A DNA stretch of 64,000 nucleotides from Steinernema hermaphroditum (GCA_030435675.1 CM059622.1:13888001-13952000); one strand, 5' to 3'; positions 48,918 through 59,964 are shown, numbered from the stretch's first letter. The notes: generated from the letters alone by a model not told the origin. Program-made: numbers and translations.

Positions 48918-51900
48918 ATGGACTGCAAAAAACTGAAAACGATCGAAGAGTTGATGAGGACGCGCACTAAGGACTTCCATAAGGTCGGAGAGAACTACAA
49001 GACCGATGGATATGTTGTGACGCCGGACATGGAACGTATTCTGAAGGAGCACGTGAAGCGTGTGAATGGGAAGGTCGTTACGCGATTCCCGCCGGAGCCA
49101 AATGGAATTCTTCATTTGGCTCATGCGAAGGCGATTGGAATCAACTTTGGATACGCCAAGGCTCAAGGTGGTTCATGCAATCTGCGGTTTGACGATACGA
49201 ATCCCGAGAAGGAAGAGGAGAAATTCTTCCTCGCCATCGAGGAGATGGTGAGGTGGTTGGGTATGCTTTCTGGAAATCTTGTTCAATAGTAACGATAACT
49301 CTTGCAGGATACAAGCCGGCTAAGATCACATATTCATCGGATAACTTCGACCAGCTCTATGAGTGGGCCGTACAGCTCATTAAGAAGGATCTTGCCTACG
49401 TGTGCCATCAAACGGTTGAGGAGATGCGTGGATTCGATGTTAAACAGTCGCCATACCGCAACCGTCCCGTTGAGGAATCTCTTCGCCTTTTCGAGGTAAT
49501 ATTGATGATTTCCGCGCAGCCAGTCGTTGGGACTGGCGCGGGTCTCAGCGCAACACGCTGAGAGGGTACGGTATTTTGGGCCAGAAGGGTAATAGGACGC
49601 CGCAACGGGTGTTGCGTCATCTTGCTTGACAGTTCAGCGTTCGGTAGTCGTGGTTTTGTTGTACTTTCTTAGTGAAATTAATCGAAATAGTTTTCTGTGA
49701 AGTTTGTGGAGTTAAGTTTTGATACGATTTTCGAAGTCCAAAAACGGGTGGTGCCTGTTTCGGGAACGGCGAAATTCGAAATTTGTGGTATTGCTCCGTA
49801 TCAAGAGGCGAGAGCTCGCGCACTCGTGGTGCAATATACGGCCGTCGAAGTTCCGGTCAGATAGTGCTGCGTGATTCGGATAAGGTTTCCGAGTGCATAA
49901 CCGGTCGAAGTTGCCCGGCAGTCAGTATTGGGAGCACGCGCAGGTGTTCGAGCGCAGTAGAAAGCCAGTGGGCTTACTTCATAACTGGGAGTAACGTACA
50001 GATCTTTTGCAGGACTTGTGCGTAATTTCGCGACGCAGCGCGTCCGCTCCACCCTCTTAGTGAACAACTTTCGGAAAAGTAAGTACGTGCGACAAGAGGT
50101 CGGTACTAACGGACATATTGTAGAATGAGCGATCAAGTTGAAAGCCCGCAAGGGAGCGAGAAGTTCGACCATCTGTTTGCGTTGATGGAAAAAGTCGCCG
50201 AGAAGGTCGACACGCTCGAGGCCAAGCAGCAGCAAGCAGCTGTTAAGGAGAAGCCGCTGAAGAGCACGCGTCTGGACGTCCAGGTCCAGCTCAACGCCGA
50301 GTGGATCAACCGGCTGAACCAGCTTGCCGCTGAGGTCGGCGAGAATCAATCGTTGAGTGCCCTTATCGAGGACATGAAGGCACGTAACATGTTGTTGCGC
50401 AAGGGCGATGCCCAACCAAGTTTCTTCAAGTTTTTCGAAGATAGGCAGTCGGCCCACCCCGAGATGTCACTCGCTCAGTGCGTACAAGAAGCGTTGGATA
50501 AATTCACCGATATTGAGGCTGCTCGGCCGGCGCAGTTGCCCAGTGCGACCAGAAAGCGGCCCTTTCCGGTAAGCGGATATGGAACGTGGGAATGCCGCAG
50601 TGTGTTTGATTGTAGCGCAGCGGCGGAGGTGGAGCCCGCACGTCCGTCGCGTTCAACTACCGGGACAACCAGATTGCAAGCCTGGCAGCACAAGTCCAGC
50701 AGTTGCAGCGGCAAACGCAGTATGCTATCGGAGGTTATGGAGCTCCGCAACACTTTGCAAGGAGGCCCGCGCAGTCAATGTGTTACAACTGCAAAGGTTA
50801 CGGACACCTGGCCAAGCAGTGTCCGCAAGGAGCAAGCTCAAGTCGGCAGTGAGGACCCGCTTAGTGCAGCAGCTAACAGCGTTGTCGGTAAGCTGAAGTC
50901 TTGTGTTAGTTTTTGGGAACGCTTGCATTCGCCAGGGTGGGTCTTGGACGTAATTTTACGGGGATACGCACTCCCTTTTAAAGCAAACGGGGAGGTGCCC
51001 ACGTTTTATAAGTCGAATGCGCATATGAACGCACAGGACCAGGAATTTGTACGAAATGAAATAGAGGCGCTACTGGCAGCGGAAGCCATCAGCGCGAGTC
51101 CGGCCAAACCGCGCGTCGTCAGCCCCATGGCCGTTGTGTACAACGGTAGCAAACCGAGACTGATAATTGATCTCTCATGGTTGAACGGCTTTCTAGAACA
51201 AAAGTCGGTGACTTTCGAGCGGTTGGAAAACGTAGCCGCCATGCTGCCAAAGGGGGGGTTTTTGGCGTCTTTCGACATGAAGTCAGGGTACCATCACGTT
51301 GAAATTCGCGAGGCGCACAGACAATTCTTAGGCATTGAGTGGCGCGGGAAATTTTTCGTGTTTAACGTGCTCCCTTTTGGGCTGTCGTCAGCCCCGATGT
51401 TATTTACGAAGCTGTTCCGTCCGCTATTAGCCAAGTGGCGCGAAGCGGGAATCACCTGCGCTTTGTACCTTGACGACGGGCTCATTTTCGCTCCAACTGA
51501 CTCGCTTTGTGCAGATTATGTGCGTGTGGTGAGACAAGATTTAGCGCTCGCGGGCGTGGTTACATCGGAGGCCAAATGCCAGTGGCGCCCAGTGCAGCGA
51601 CTGACATGGCTCGGGTTCGAAATTGACTTGGCAAAATATATCGTGCAGATTTCGCAAAAGCGCGTGCACAAGCTACTATGCCGGGTGTCCGATATGCTGC
51701 AGACCCAATCCCCGTCAAAGCAGGAACGAATGCAGCTGGGGGGATCGCTAGCATCCATAGGCTTTGTGTTTGGGCCGGTAACATCACTAAAAGGGAGGAG
51801 CTTGCACGCCACCCTCGCTGCAATGGAGGAATTACCAGCTAAAACACGCCAACCACTCTCAGCTAGTGAATCATCAGACCTTAGGTGGTGGCTAGCCAAT

Positions 51901-54900
51901 GCACAACAGCGAAACTGTCGATCTTTGGAGACAGTGAGCACATCGCGCCGCTTAGCAACAGACGCGTCGGGAACGGGAGCAGGAGCGGTGTTGTGGCACA
52001 CCGACGGTTCGACGGTGCGCACCGCCAGGAATTTCGAGCCTGGCGAGCGGGGAGAATCCAGCACTTACAGGGAGGTCGCAGCCGTCCTTTTCGCGCTCAG
52101 GGCTTTTTCAAATGAGCTTAAAGGCGCGAAAATCCTCGTCCAAGTGGACAACCAAGGGGCAGTAAGCATTGTCAAGAAAGGGAGCAGCCTCTCAAAGTTG
52201 CAGAAATTAGCGGAGAGCATATTTGACTGGGCCGAAAGCGTCGGTTCGGAGGTCGTGCCGGTCTGGGTGCCGAGGGAGGAAAATTCACTAGCAGACGAAG
52301 CAAGCCGGTTGCTCGATAGGGACGATTGGGGTATTCAACCCGATGTTTTTAATTTATGCGCGCAGCGCTGGGGGCAGCCCTCATTAGATGCCTTCGCGAA
52401 TTCGCGCAACGCGCAATGCAGGCAAATTTCTGTCGCGGTACGCAGAGGTGGGCGCGGAAGCAGTAGACGCGTTTGCTTCGTCATGGGCGAACGAGTTTGT
52501 GTGGGCTGTACCACCGCCGCGCCTTATCCCAGACGTAGTAGCACACATGGTCCGGAACGGGTCTCGTGCCATTTTGGGGATCCCGTATTGGCCATCAAAC
52601 TTGTTCTTCCCATCGGTGCGGACAGGCCTTACTTGGCAATGGTTCGTAAAGGACGTCATTTGGTTCGAACAGGGATCCGAGCTGTTCATTCCGTCTACCT
52701 ACGAAAATTCCGTTTTCAACAGCCCGCGATCCCCATTCCCCTTTTGCTTCCTGCTTGTCGATTGCGCGCTTTAGGCTTCTTGCCTCCTGAACTGAATAAA
52801 GCGACACCTCCTCTCAATGTGTTCGGAAGGTGGTCGTGGGTTTGGGAAGGGGTACTTCGCCAGTAGGGCACTGGCGTAGCGGAAATGCGCTTTTCCGCGG
52901 AGAGCAGCGCAGCGAACGGAGCGGAAATGATGATTTCCGCGCAGCCAGTCGTTGGGACTGGCGCGGGTCTCAGCGCAACACGCTGAGAGGGTACGGTATT
53001 TTGGGCCAGAAGGGTAATAGGACGCCGCAACGGGTGTTGCGTCATCTTGCTTGACAGTTCAGCGTTCGGTAGTCGTGGTTTTGTTGTACTCTCTTAGTGA
53101 AATTAAGTTCCACCCACCCACCCGGCATTCGGCAGCAATGCAACCCAGGAAGTCAACAGTGTCAACAGTGGAGGGTTCACCAACTAATTGCTTTGCTTTA
53201 GACCCGTGCATGATCGTTCGTCGGATTGTACGAGGCTTCGCGACGTCCGAAGTGGCCGACCTAGCAGGGGAGATGCTCCAAGCTTCTCGGGAGATGACGA
53301 CTCGACGTCTATGGGCGGATTGTGCGGAAGTTTCAAGAGTGGAGAGGAGCACGAGCAAACTCAGCTCCCAGCGTGGAAGAGATTCTGGCGTTCCTCGCCA
53401 AGAAATTCAGTGACTCCAAATCAGCCGCCTCGACGCAACAGACGGCAGCAGCGCTCAAGTGGAAGATGAAGTTCAATCCCGGCCCCAACCCACTCAATTC
53501 GGTTTGGATCACAACTCTACTAGAAGGAGTGCGGCGCAGCGGAAGAAGTCCCATCCACCGCGAGAAGATCTCGGAAGCCCATCTTCGCCGACTGGCCCTC
53601 TGGGAAGCGAAGGACAGGAAGGATCACCGCATCCGCACTCTCTTGGCAGTGTTGTACGCTGGTTGCCTGCGTCCGGCCGAAGGCATCGGACTACAAACCC
53701 GCTCAGTGCATATCGACAAGACGCGTATGGTTCTCAGCATCATCAAGGACAAGACACACAAGGAAGGCGCAGCTCGCAAGGTTGTCATCCAGCGTGCCCC
53801 AGGGCCCTTTTGTGCAGTGAAACTGATGTCTGACTGGCTGCAGATGGCTCCGCGATCCCCATTCGTATTTGCTAATTTCAACGATGCTTGTAGGCCGATG
53901 AGCTATGATTCCGCTCGGAAGGAATGGAAGCGCGTAGCAGCGGCTCTCGGCATCCCGGAGAGCATCGGTTTACACGGTTTCCGCGGCGGGGCAGCGACTC
54001 AAGCCATCGAAGATGGAGCCCCAGTGGATGAAGTAATGCGACATGGCCGATGGAAGCGAATGGAGACCCTGAAAGCCTATGTGGAATCCTCGGAGAAGAC
54101 GACCCCAACGGCATCCTCGCTACTCTCTCGGTTGGAGATGCAAACCATGGAAGATCCGCAGGAGAAGCCGCCGACCCGCTGAGTGCATGATTTGTGTTGT
54201 TGTTGTTATAGTGTGTTGTCTTTGAGTTCATGTGTGTGTTGTTTGGTTGAGATTGTGGACTACTGACTGAACTGAATAAAGCGACACCTCCTCTCAATGT
54301 GTTCGGAAGGTGGTCGTGGGTTTGGGAAGGGGTACTTCGCCAGTAGGGCACTGGCGTAGCGGAAATGCGCTTTTCCGCGGAGAGCAGCGCAGCGAACGGA
54401 GCGGAAATGAGTTATATCGCGTCTGAAACTAACACATTCCTTCGTAGGATATGAAAAACGGAAAATTCGGCGAGGGTGAAGCCACACTCCGCCTCAAGAC
54501 GGTCCTAGAAGAGGGTAAGATGGATCCGGTTGCATACCGCATCAAGTACGTCCCTCATCACCGCACGGGAAACAAATGGTTGGTGAAAATTCTTATGCGT
54601 GTCTGGCTTTCATCGCACTGTTTAGGTGCATCTATCCCACATACGACTACACTCACTGCTTGTGCGATTCTATCGAAGACATCACACATTCCATGTGCAC
54701 GAAGGAGTTCCAATCCAGACGCAGTAGCTACTACTGGCTGTGCAACGCGCTCGGAATCTATTGCCCAGTTCAGTGGGAGTATGGTCGTTTGAACATCGAG
54801 TATACAGTCGTGTCGAAGCGCAAGATTCAGAAGCTGATCACTAGCGGCGTTGTTCATGACTGGGATGACCCGCGTCTCTTTACGCTCCCAGCACTTCGTC

Positions 54901-55707
54901 GTCGTGGAGTACCGGCAGACGCAGTCAATAACTTCGTTGCGAGCTTGGGTCTCACCGGCAACCAAATGGCTATAGGTCCTATGGCGTTGGACGCTGCCGT
55001 GCGCGATTACTTGAATGTTAACGCGCCGAGAACTATGGCTGTGCTCGAGCCGCTCAAGATCCGCATCAAGAACTTCAAGGAGCTGGCTCTTCCTGCGAAA
55101 CTGGCTGTCGATGACTTCCCTTCTGCGCCGACCATCTTCAAGCACGAAGTCCAGTTCAGTGACGTTGTTTACATCGAGCAGTCTGACTACCGCGGCAGCA
55201 ACGCCGACAAGAAATTCCGCCGTCTTACCAAGAGACAGCCTGTGGCGCTCAAGTACATCGCCCTGGTGCTGACCGTCATTGATGAAGTTTTGGATCAGAG
55301 CGGCAACGTGACTGAGATTGTTGTGAATGCAGAGAAGCTGACCGATGAGAACAAGCCGAAGGCGTTCATTCACTGGGTGTGCAACCCGCTTCAGGTGGAG
55401 GTGCGCATGTACGATCGACTCTTCAACCACAAGAATCCTGAAGACCCAGATGTTGTTCCTGGTGGATTCCTTACCGACTGTAACTCGGTATGCTAAACTG
55501 ATGTCATCTCTTAGTAACAGTTGTCCATTTCAGAATTCCCTGACTGTTTTGAATAACGTTTACATCGACCAGTACTTAGCTGGGTCTAAGGTCTACCAAC
55601 GATTCCAGTTTGAGCGTACCGGATACTTCGCAGTCGATCAGGACTCTAAACCTGGCAAGCTTGTCTTTAACCGCACGGTGTTGCTCAAAGAAGATGCTGG
55701 AAAATGA
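48918..55707 (+). CDS. N-terminally truncated glutaminyl-tRNA synthetase paralogue, interrupted by a retrotransposon
   Basis: Exons 48918-49260, 49308-49495, 54448-54578, 54626-55487 and 55534-55707 give 565 residues with no internal stop. The last four exons match copy 1 in length and phase exactly. The leader and ATG match copy 1, but after five novel codons the sequence jumps to [16 protein letters not shown], so the appended N-terminal domain (about 210 residues) was deleted. The signature reads [12 protein letters not shown]: the invariant glycine of HxGH is alanine. KMSKS-like VVSKRKIQ is kept. The third intron is 4,952 bp because it contains the PAT-like element. It may be a decaying copy or a protein with a non-catalytic role; frame preservation favours recent origin or selection. 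Confidence 0.85.
49506..49681 (+). repeat. PAT-like element repeat A1
   Basis: 176 bp, differing from A2 at one base. Contains stem-loops CCAGTC...GACTGG and CTCAGCG...CGCTGAG. Confidence 0.93.
50125..50852 (+). CDS. Gag-like protein with CCHC zinc knuckle, split by a putative intron
   Basis: Starts at ATG 50125 and encodes an N-terminal coiled coil ([17 protein letters not shown]). At 50569 a GTAAGC donor begins a 47-nt segment ending TTGATTGTAG at 50615. Removing it continues in frame into a Gln-rich stretch ([13 protein letters not shown]) and the zinc knuckle [14 protein letters not shown], stopping at 50850-50852. The knuckle is in a different frame from the start unless the 47 nt are removed, which is the evidence for the intron. 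It is expected to package element RNA. Confidence 0.7.
50569..50615 (+). other. Putative 47-nt intron controlling the gag/pol frame
   Basis: Spliced: the frame leads to the zinc knuckle and the gag stop. Retained: the original frame stays open from 50125 without a stop through RT and RNase H to 52866. The length (2 mod 3) and the GT...AG ends fit the small introns of this genome. Confidence 0.6.
50853..52774 (+). CDS. Reverse transcriptase-RNase H polyprotein with DIRS-type C-terminal region
   Basis: RT blocks: [38 protein letters not shown] and [11 protein letters not shown] (YxDD box). RNase H blocks: [34 protein letters not shown] and [11 protein letters not shown], with the acidic residues present. 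Then comes the region shared by DIRS-group elements (DAFA..., [19 protein letters not shown]). The last part, from about 52400-52425 to 52774, is in the +1-shifted frame, so a 1-base break or a frameshift site lies there. The frame is open upstream to the gag start, allowing a fusion from unspliced RNA. RT and RNase H look catalytically intact. Confidence 0.88.
52787..52930 (+). repeat. PAT-like element repeat B1
   Basis: 144 bp, matching B2 over its whole length by eye. Starts at CTGAACTGAATAAA (poly(A) signal), contains stem-loop CGCCAGT...ACTGGCG and ends GCGGAAATGA. Abuts A2 with no spacer. Confidence 0.93.
52921..52940. other. Palindromic B1/A2 junction, likely recombinase core site
   Basis: GCGGAAATGATGATTTCCGC is an 8-bp perfect inverted repeat around GATG. 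Its left half is the element's right end and its right half is the element's left end, as expected of a site formed when the element circularises. Confidence 0.7.
52931..53106 (+). repeat. PAT-like element repeat A2
   Basis: 176-bp copy of A1 directly following B1. Confidence 0.93.
53138..54182 (+). CDS. Tyrosine recombinase of the PAT-like element, one apparent frame break
   Basis: The catalytic domain is in the frame that closes at 54182. Active-site residues are the Arg in AGCLRPAEG, the His and Arg in LHGFRGG, Trp in GRWKRM and the Tyr in LKAYVES nine residues later, so the R-HxxR-W-Y set is complete. The N-terminal part (from ATG 53138, with [11 protein letters not shown] and ASREMTTRR) is in another frame. 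The two meet at about 53308, where one base would need to be skipped. The enzyme should integrate the circular DNA intermediate, in place of a DDE integrase. It lies between A2 and B2, downstream of the internal repeats. Confidence 0.85.
54267..54410 (+). repeat. PAT-like element repeat B2
   Basis: 144-bp copy of B1 at the right end of the element, ending at the synthetase intron. Confidence 0.93.
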
Positions 55708-55979
55708 ATATCCCGACCATTCTTTTTTTGTTGTTTATTGTTTTTGTTGGTCTTGAAGTAATGAATAATTCTAACCGATGTTTAGTAGCCAAGCAGCTGG
55801 AGCAGAAGAGCGCGAATGAGACGGGCTTCGTATGTTACGGTATTCTTCGCGTTAGCTGGCGTCGTTCCGGATCCAGTGGGGTCGTGAAGAGGACCGTCCA
55901 TTGAGGTACTCACTTCTTTTCCATAGGCTGAAATACCATCCATCAAGAGAGTGTAGACAAGATATCCGTCTGGGAGAGT

Positions 55980-58900
55980 CTATCTTCTGTTATAAGCGGT
56001 CTCATCGGCGACTGTCTGTATCTTACCTTCGCACTGTTCGAGGAAGGAGATGCACTCCATGAGAACGACGTCCCGGATGACGCTCATATGCTTTGCCAGG
56101 TTCTCGATCATCGCCATCAAACAGCGCTTGCAGTAGAACCACGTGTCCGGGCTCAGCTTCCTGTCGAGCGGGTCCATCGCTTTGATAATGCGCGTGATGC
56201 CGAACTCGAAGTTGCCCTTCGAGCAGTAGAGCGTTCCGATGACGAGGTTGATGATGCAGATGTGGAGCGTCTTCTTGCTTGGGTCGGCGTTCTCCTCCTC
56301 CACCTCTACGCGGCGCATCAGGTCCTCAGCGTCTTCATTCTGACTGGCCATGATGTAGGCGACGCAGAGGTTGGCGATGACGATGGCGCTCAGGCTGAGG
56401 AGGTCGTCGAGGTGCCCGGAGACGAGCGGGGCGTAGAAGGCGTTCGCCTCCTTGAACTTCTCCTGCATGAAGATCGTGTGCGCGACGTTTAGCTTCCACG
56501 TCGAGTTCTGCTCGATGAACTCGAGGCCGCGCTGCAGGATGCGCTCCACTTTCGGGTAGTCGCCCTGGTCCCAGATGATCTTCGCCTGCGACATCAGCAC
56601 GGGAACGTAGCTGCAACCAAAGGTACCGTAATCTGGAGAGAGTCTTCCCAGAACTTACTGTTCAATCACAGTTTCGTAGTGCTCCACAGCCTTGTGTCTC
56701 TCCTGCGTACCATCTACCGTATTCTCGATCTTCTTCTGCGACTTGCGAAGCTGAGCTACTTGCTCCGAAGCTATCATGTCGAACTTGTTGTAAGCGTCAC
56801 TCGGCGACGTTAGCTGAGTTATCAGAGCGTCCAAATAGTCGAACATGCCCTGATAGATGTGATTCAGTTACTAAAGATGAAGGCAACATACCTGGGACAA
56901 GTGCTTATAAGTCAGGTGAGCGTTTTCGGCCAGCACATCCGCCGCCAGTTCGTAGTACTAGAAGTGGATAAGTGAGGAAATGGCAAGGACGAACGAGAAA
57001 TGATTACGTCGTATTTGCAGTAGAGAAGGAGGAGATTACAGAATGTTTCCGGGGGGAACGGATTCTGGGTGAGGAGGAACTGCAGTTTCGAGAAGCTCTC
57101 GTTGGGGTTCGTGTCGATGTGGACGAGTGCTTGGTTGTGGAGGGTGACGGGGTCTAGTTCGTCTTCTGATCGTGGAGGCATGTCGGTCAGAGCGCTGGAG
57201 GCCTTCTCCACTTCAAATAGACCAAGTTACAGGAGCTTCCATGTTAATGGGGTTTACACAGCCCAGGCTAATCGGGATTTATCTGCCCTTTCAACTTTTT
57301 TCAAGCTGAGCTACAACTTACTATCTTTGAGTTTGTACTCGATGGCACATTTTAGATTACACGCCTCAATGAGAGCCGTTTCGTGCAGGATCATGGAATT
57401 GCCCACCGATCGAACCTCGATTCCATCGGAGACCAGTCCGACTGACAGCTCTAAACATGTGCACTTTGACGATCTCGAAGAGCCTCCGCGATCTACCCGG
57501 ATGGTCCTTGATTCCGCGGTCGATGATGTTTGTGATCAAATTCATCGCTTTGGGAAAGTCCCTCAGCTGATAGTGACAGAGGGCGATCGCGTAGGCCAAG
57601 TCAGCCTTGTAGCCAACTACTTGGACGGCATTTTGAAAGCGCTCCAGCGCCTTTGTGTAGTTCTTCTCCTTGTACTCGATGCAGGCGAGGTTCACCTCAG
57701 TGTCCGGGTCGTCCGGAGGGTACTGCTCGATGAGAATGCGTGCGTTGATGTGGTCTTCATCGCGATATTTGATTGCGGAGTGTAGTTTTATGACGTCGCT
57801 CATGAGCTCCGGTTCGTCGATCTGCATCGATTTTTCAAAAAGCAGGGAAGTTAGGGGGCACCTGAGATAGAGCAGCGATGGCTTCAGGGCACATGAACGC
57901 GTTGTAGAGACTCTGTGCGTAGTAGATTTTGTAGTCGGACACCGACGGATACAGCTCCACGAGCTGCTCGTAGCACTCGGCGGCGGCCGCGAAGTCCTGG
58001 GTGTAGAAGTAGCAGTAGCCGAGAAGGCTTAGGGCTCCGCGGTTCTGAATGGGAGTTTTGTGGAGCTGTCTTAAAGGGGCGAGGAGAGCGGTTTTGAAGG
58101 GATGAACGAATGAATCTTATTGAAAGCTGAAATATACGGCCTAATGAAAGACAGTTTTTATATCGGCCAAAAGTCCATACCATGCTCAACCCTTTCTGAT
58201 CCCCATCCATGGCTCATCCACCCGGTCAATGCCTTATCCTATGCCCAGTCGGCCCATGGCTCATCCCACCTACGATTGATCCGGGAGCACTTAAGGGGTG
58301 AGGAGAGCAGGAAGAAGAGGGCTCTTCGTGGCACGACCGTTCCTCAAGCGGTTTAGGATCTGCATGTCGTGCCTTCTTCTTTTCGGGACCCTATTTATCG
58401 GAGCCTGTTTGTCGTGCCCGACTCCGACCCGAGTCCGATCCTGGTTTCTAATGGAAACAGCGGAATATACAGTACTATTAGTTGCAAAATTTAGTCTGGC
58501 ACACTGATCTAGTAGACGCTTCTGTCTGTTTTTTTCCTTCAAAGTTCACCTCGAATCATTGAAAAACGGAAATTCAGGTGAGGTTAATCTAATATACATC
58601 TCCATGGACAGAGATCTTTTGATAGAAACCTTAATGGAGACAGGGCCGGAAGTCGCCATGTTGGACATCCGCTTATGGAGGTGCAGGTTCTAATGGCTTC
58701 CTTTCGCTTCTCAGCAATGTGAATCATAAATTCCATCCTTCTTCTAAGGTCAAACTTTCCTGTAGAACTAGTAACTTCTGGCACTTTATGTAGTCATCTT
58801 TTTTCGTATCGATCCCATGTATTAAAGCTTCTCTCACTTGTTTTTTGAAACGCTCATCACATGGAAATAGTCGGGCCTCAGAGAAAAAGAATAAACTATT

Positions 58901-59222
58901 TTGGGGTTGGCCTTAAGAAGGGACATGATAAACAAGCGTCAGAGAATGTCCATCACTTGTATTAAGCGCAATTTTAAATCTTCCCCACACTTACATTCGG
59001 CTGTCGCTGCAGTTCGTGCTGCAGAACGCGCATCGCGTCTGCATAGCGGTTGTCCTTGATCTAAAGAATCCGTGATTCCAGAGTCTTAGACATCCACTGA
59101 CTCACCATTCCATAGATCGTACTTGTGAATTCGCCGTCTTTGATCGGCACAAACGCCATATCGATCTCCGTTCTGAAAAGCCAGGCGAACGCGAGCTGAC
59201 TGAAACGCGCCGCCGTGTCCAT
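55980..59222 (-). CDS. dyf-1: Intraflagellar transport TPR protein IFT70 / TTC30
   Basis: Minus-strand gene with about nine exons. The pattern ALSLLGYCYFYTQDF, SDYKIYYAQSLY, VVGYKADLAYAIALCHYQL, ALTDMPPRSEDELDPVTLHN, QNPFPPETFCNLLLLYCKY, DTWFYCKRCLMAMIENLAKHM is that of IFT70 throughout. It is a superhelical TPR protein of the IFT-B complex needed for building cilia; in C. elegans dyf-1 acts in sensory neurons. The start at 59222 or the in-frame ATG about 60 bases later are both possible. The stop is at 55980. One intron near 58100-58985 is long for this window. No breaks seen. Confidence 0.93.
58100..58985. other. Long intron of dyf-1, nothing recognised inside
   Basis: About 0.9 kb of AT-rich sequence between exons. 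Short frames only. Confidence 0.4.
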
Positions 59223-59875
59223 GGTTACCTGTGTAGGCGGCGCGCGCCTATTAGGCGTGCTGACTAATATGCAGGTGACAGTGGATTGGGATGGGGTGGA
59301 TAGATCACGAAGTGAAAGCGATGTGCGAGGGTGGTTATAACTGACATGACAAAGCTCACTGATGCCACTGGAGGGAATTCGGTGCTGAGTCACGAACGAA
59401 CAAGTGTGCATTACGCTTATGATAGAAATTAGGATAGAAATAAAGGGGGGGGGGCGAAATTGTCGATTTATTGTATGGTAAAATGGTAAAGATCATAATC
59501 CCTTCAAAAGAAATCGGACAGCTGAAACCAGCGAGCGGAAAGGGCAAAGTTTCGTCTAATTCTTACAATGCATTTGTCGTTGCGGTCTACAAATACCACT
59601 TAATCGTAGCAGTATTGGTATGTTTATGTAGCTACACTATAGCCTAGCGGCATTGTAACACCCGAAGAATGTGGATCTCATCATCAGTACGGAAATTTCA
59701 TCTTATTTTGGGGTCATGGATGAATGGTTTTCGGATGTTGTGTACTAGAAGAGAAAGTAGAGATCAGATAGAGATCATTATATGCAAACGGATCTTCTCT
59801 TCCAAATGAAAACGACCTCCTTCCGTACTTTCCATATTACCTATCGTTTGCGAACTACTAATGTAGACACACCTA
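59223..59875. other. Upstream region of dyf-1
   Basis: No gene. A run of nine G lies near 59446. I did not find a clear X-box motif by eye. Confidence 0.4.
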
Positions 59876-59964
59876 CAGTGGCGAGCATAGAAATAGCCGC
59901 ACTACATATTGGAAAAATGTTTGGTCATTTTGAGAACGGTTTGCCTCGCATGCTTCGATGGTAA

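Larger units (their letters stand above)
49506..54410 (+). mobile_element. Complete PAT/DIRS-type tyrosine-recombinase retrotransposon, 4,905 bp
   Basis: The order is A1 - gag - RT/RNase H - B1A2 - tyrosine recombinase - B2, i.e. split direct repeats as in the nematode PAT group. There is no integrase and there are no LTRs. It lies in an intron of the synthetase paralogue, in the same orientation. The matching intron of copy 1 (46194-46240) is the empty site: the flanks ATTGA and GTTAT are contiguous there, and no target duplication was made. Both B repeats carry AATAAA. Confidence 0.93.
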
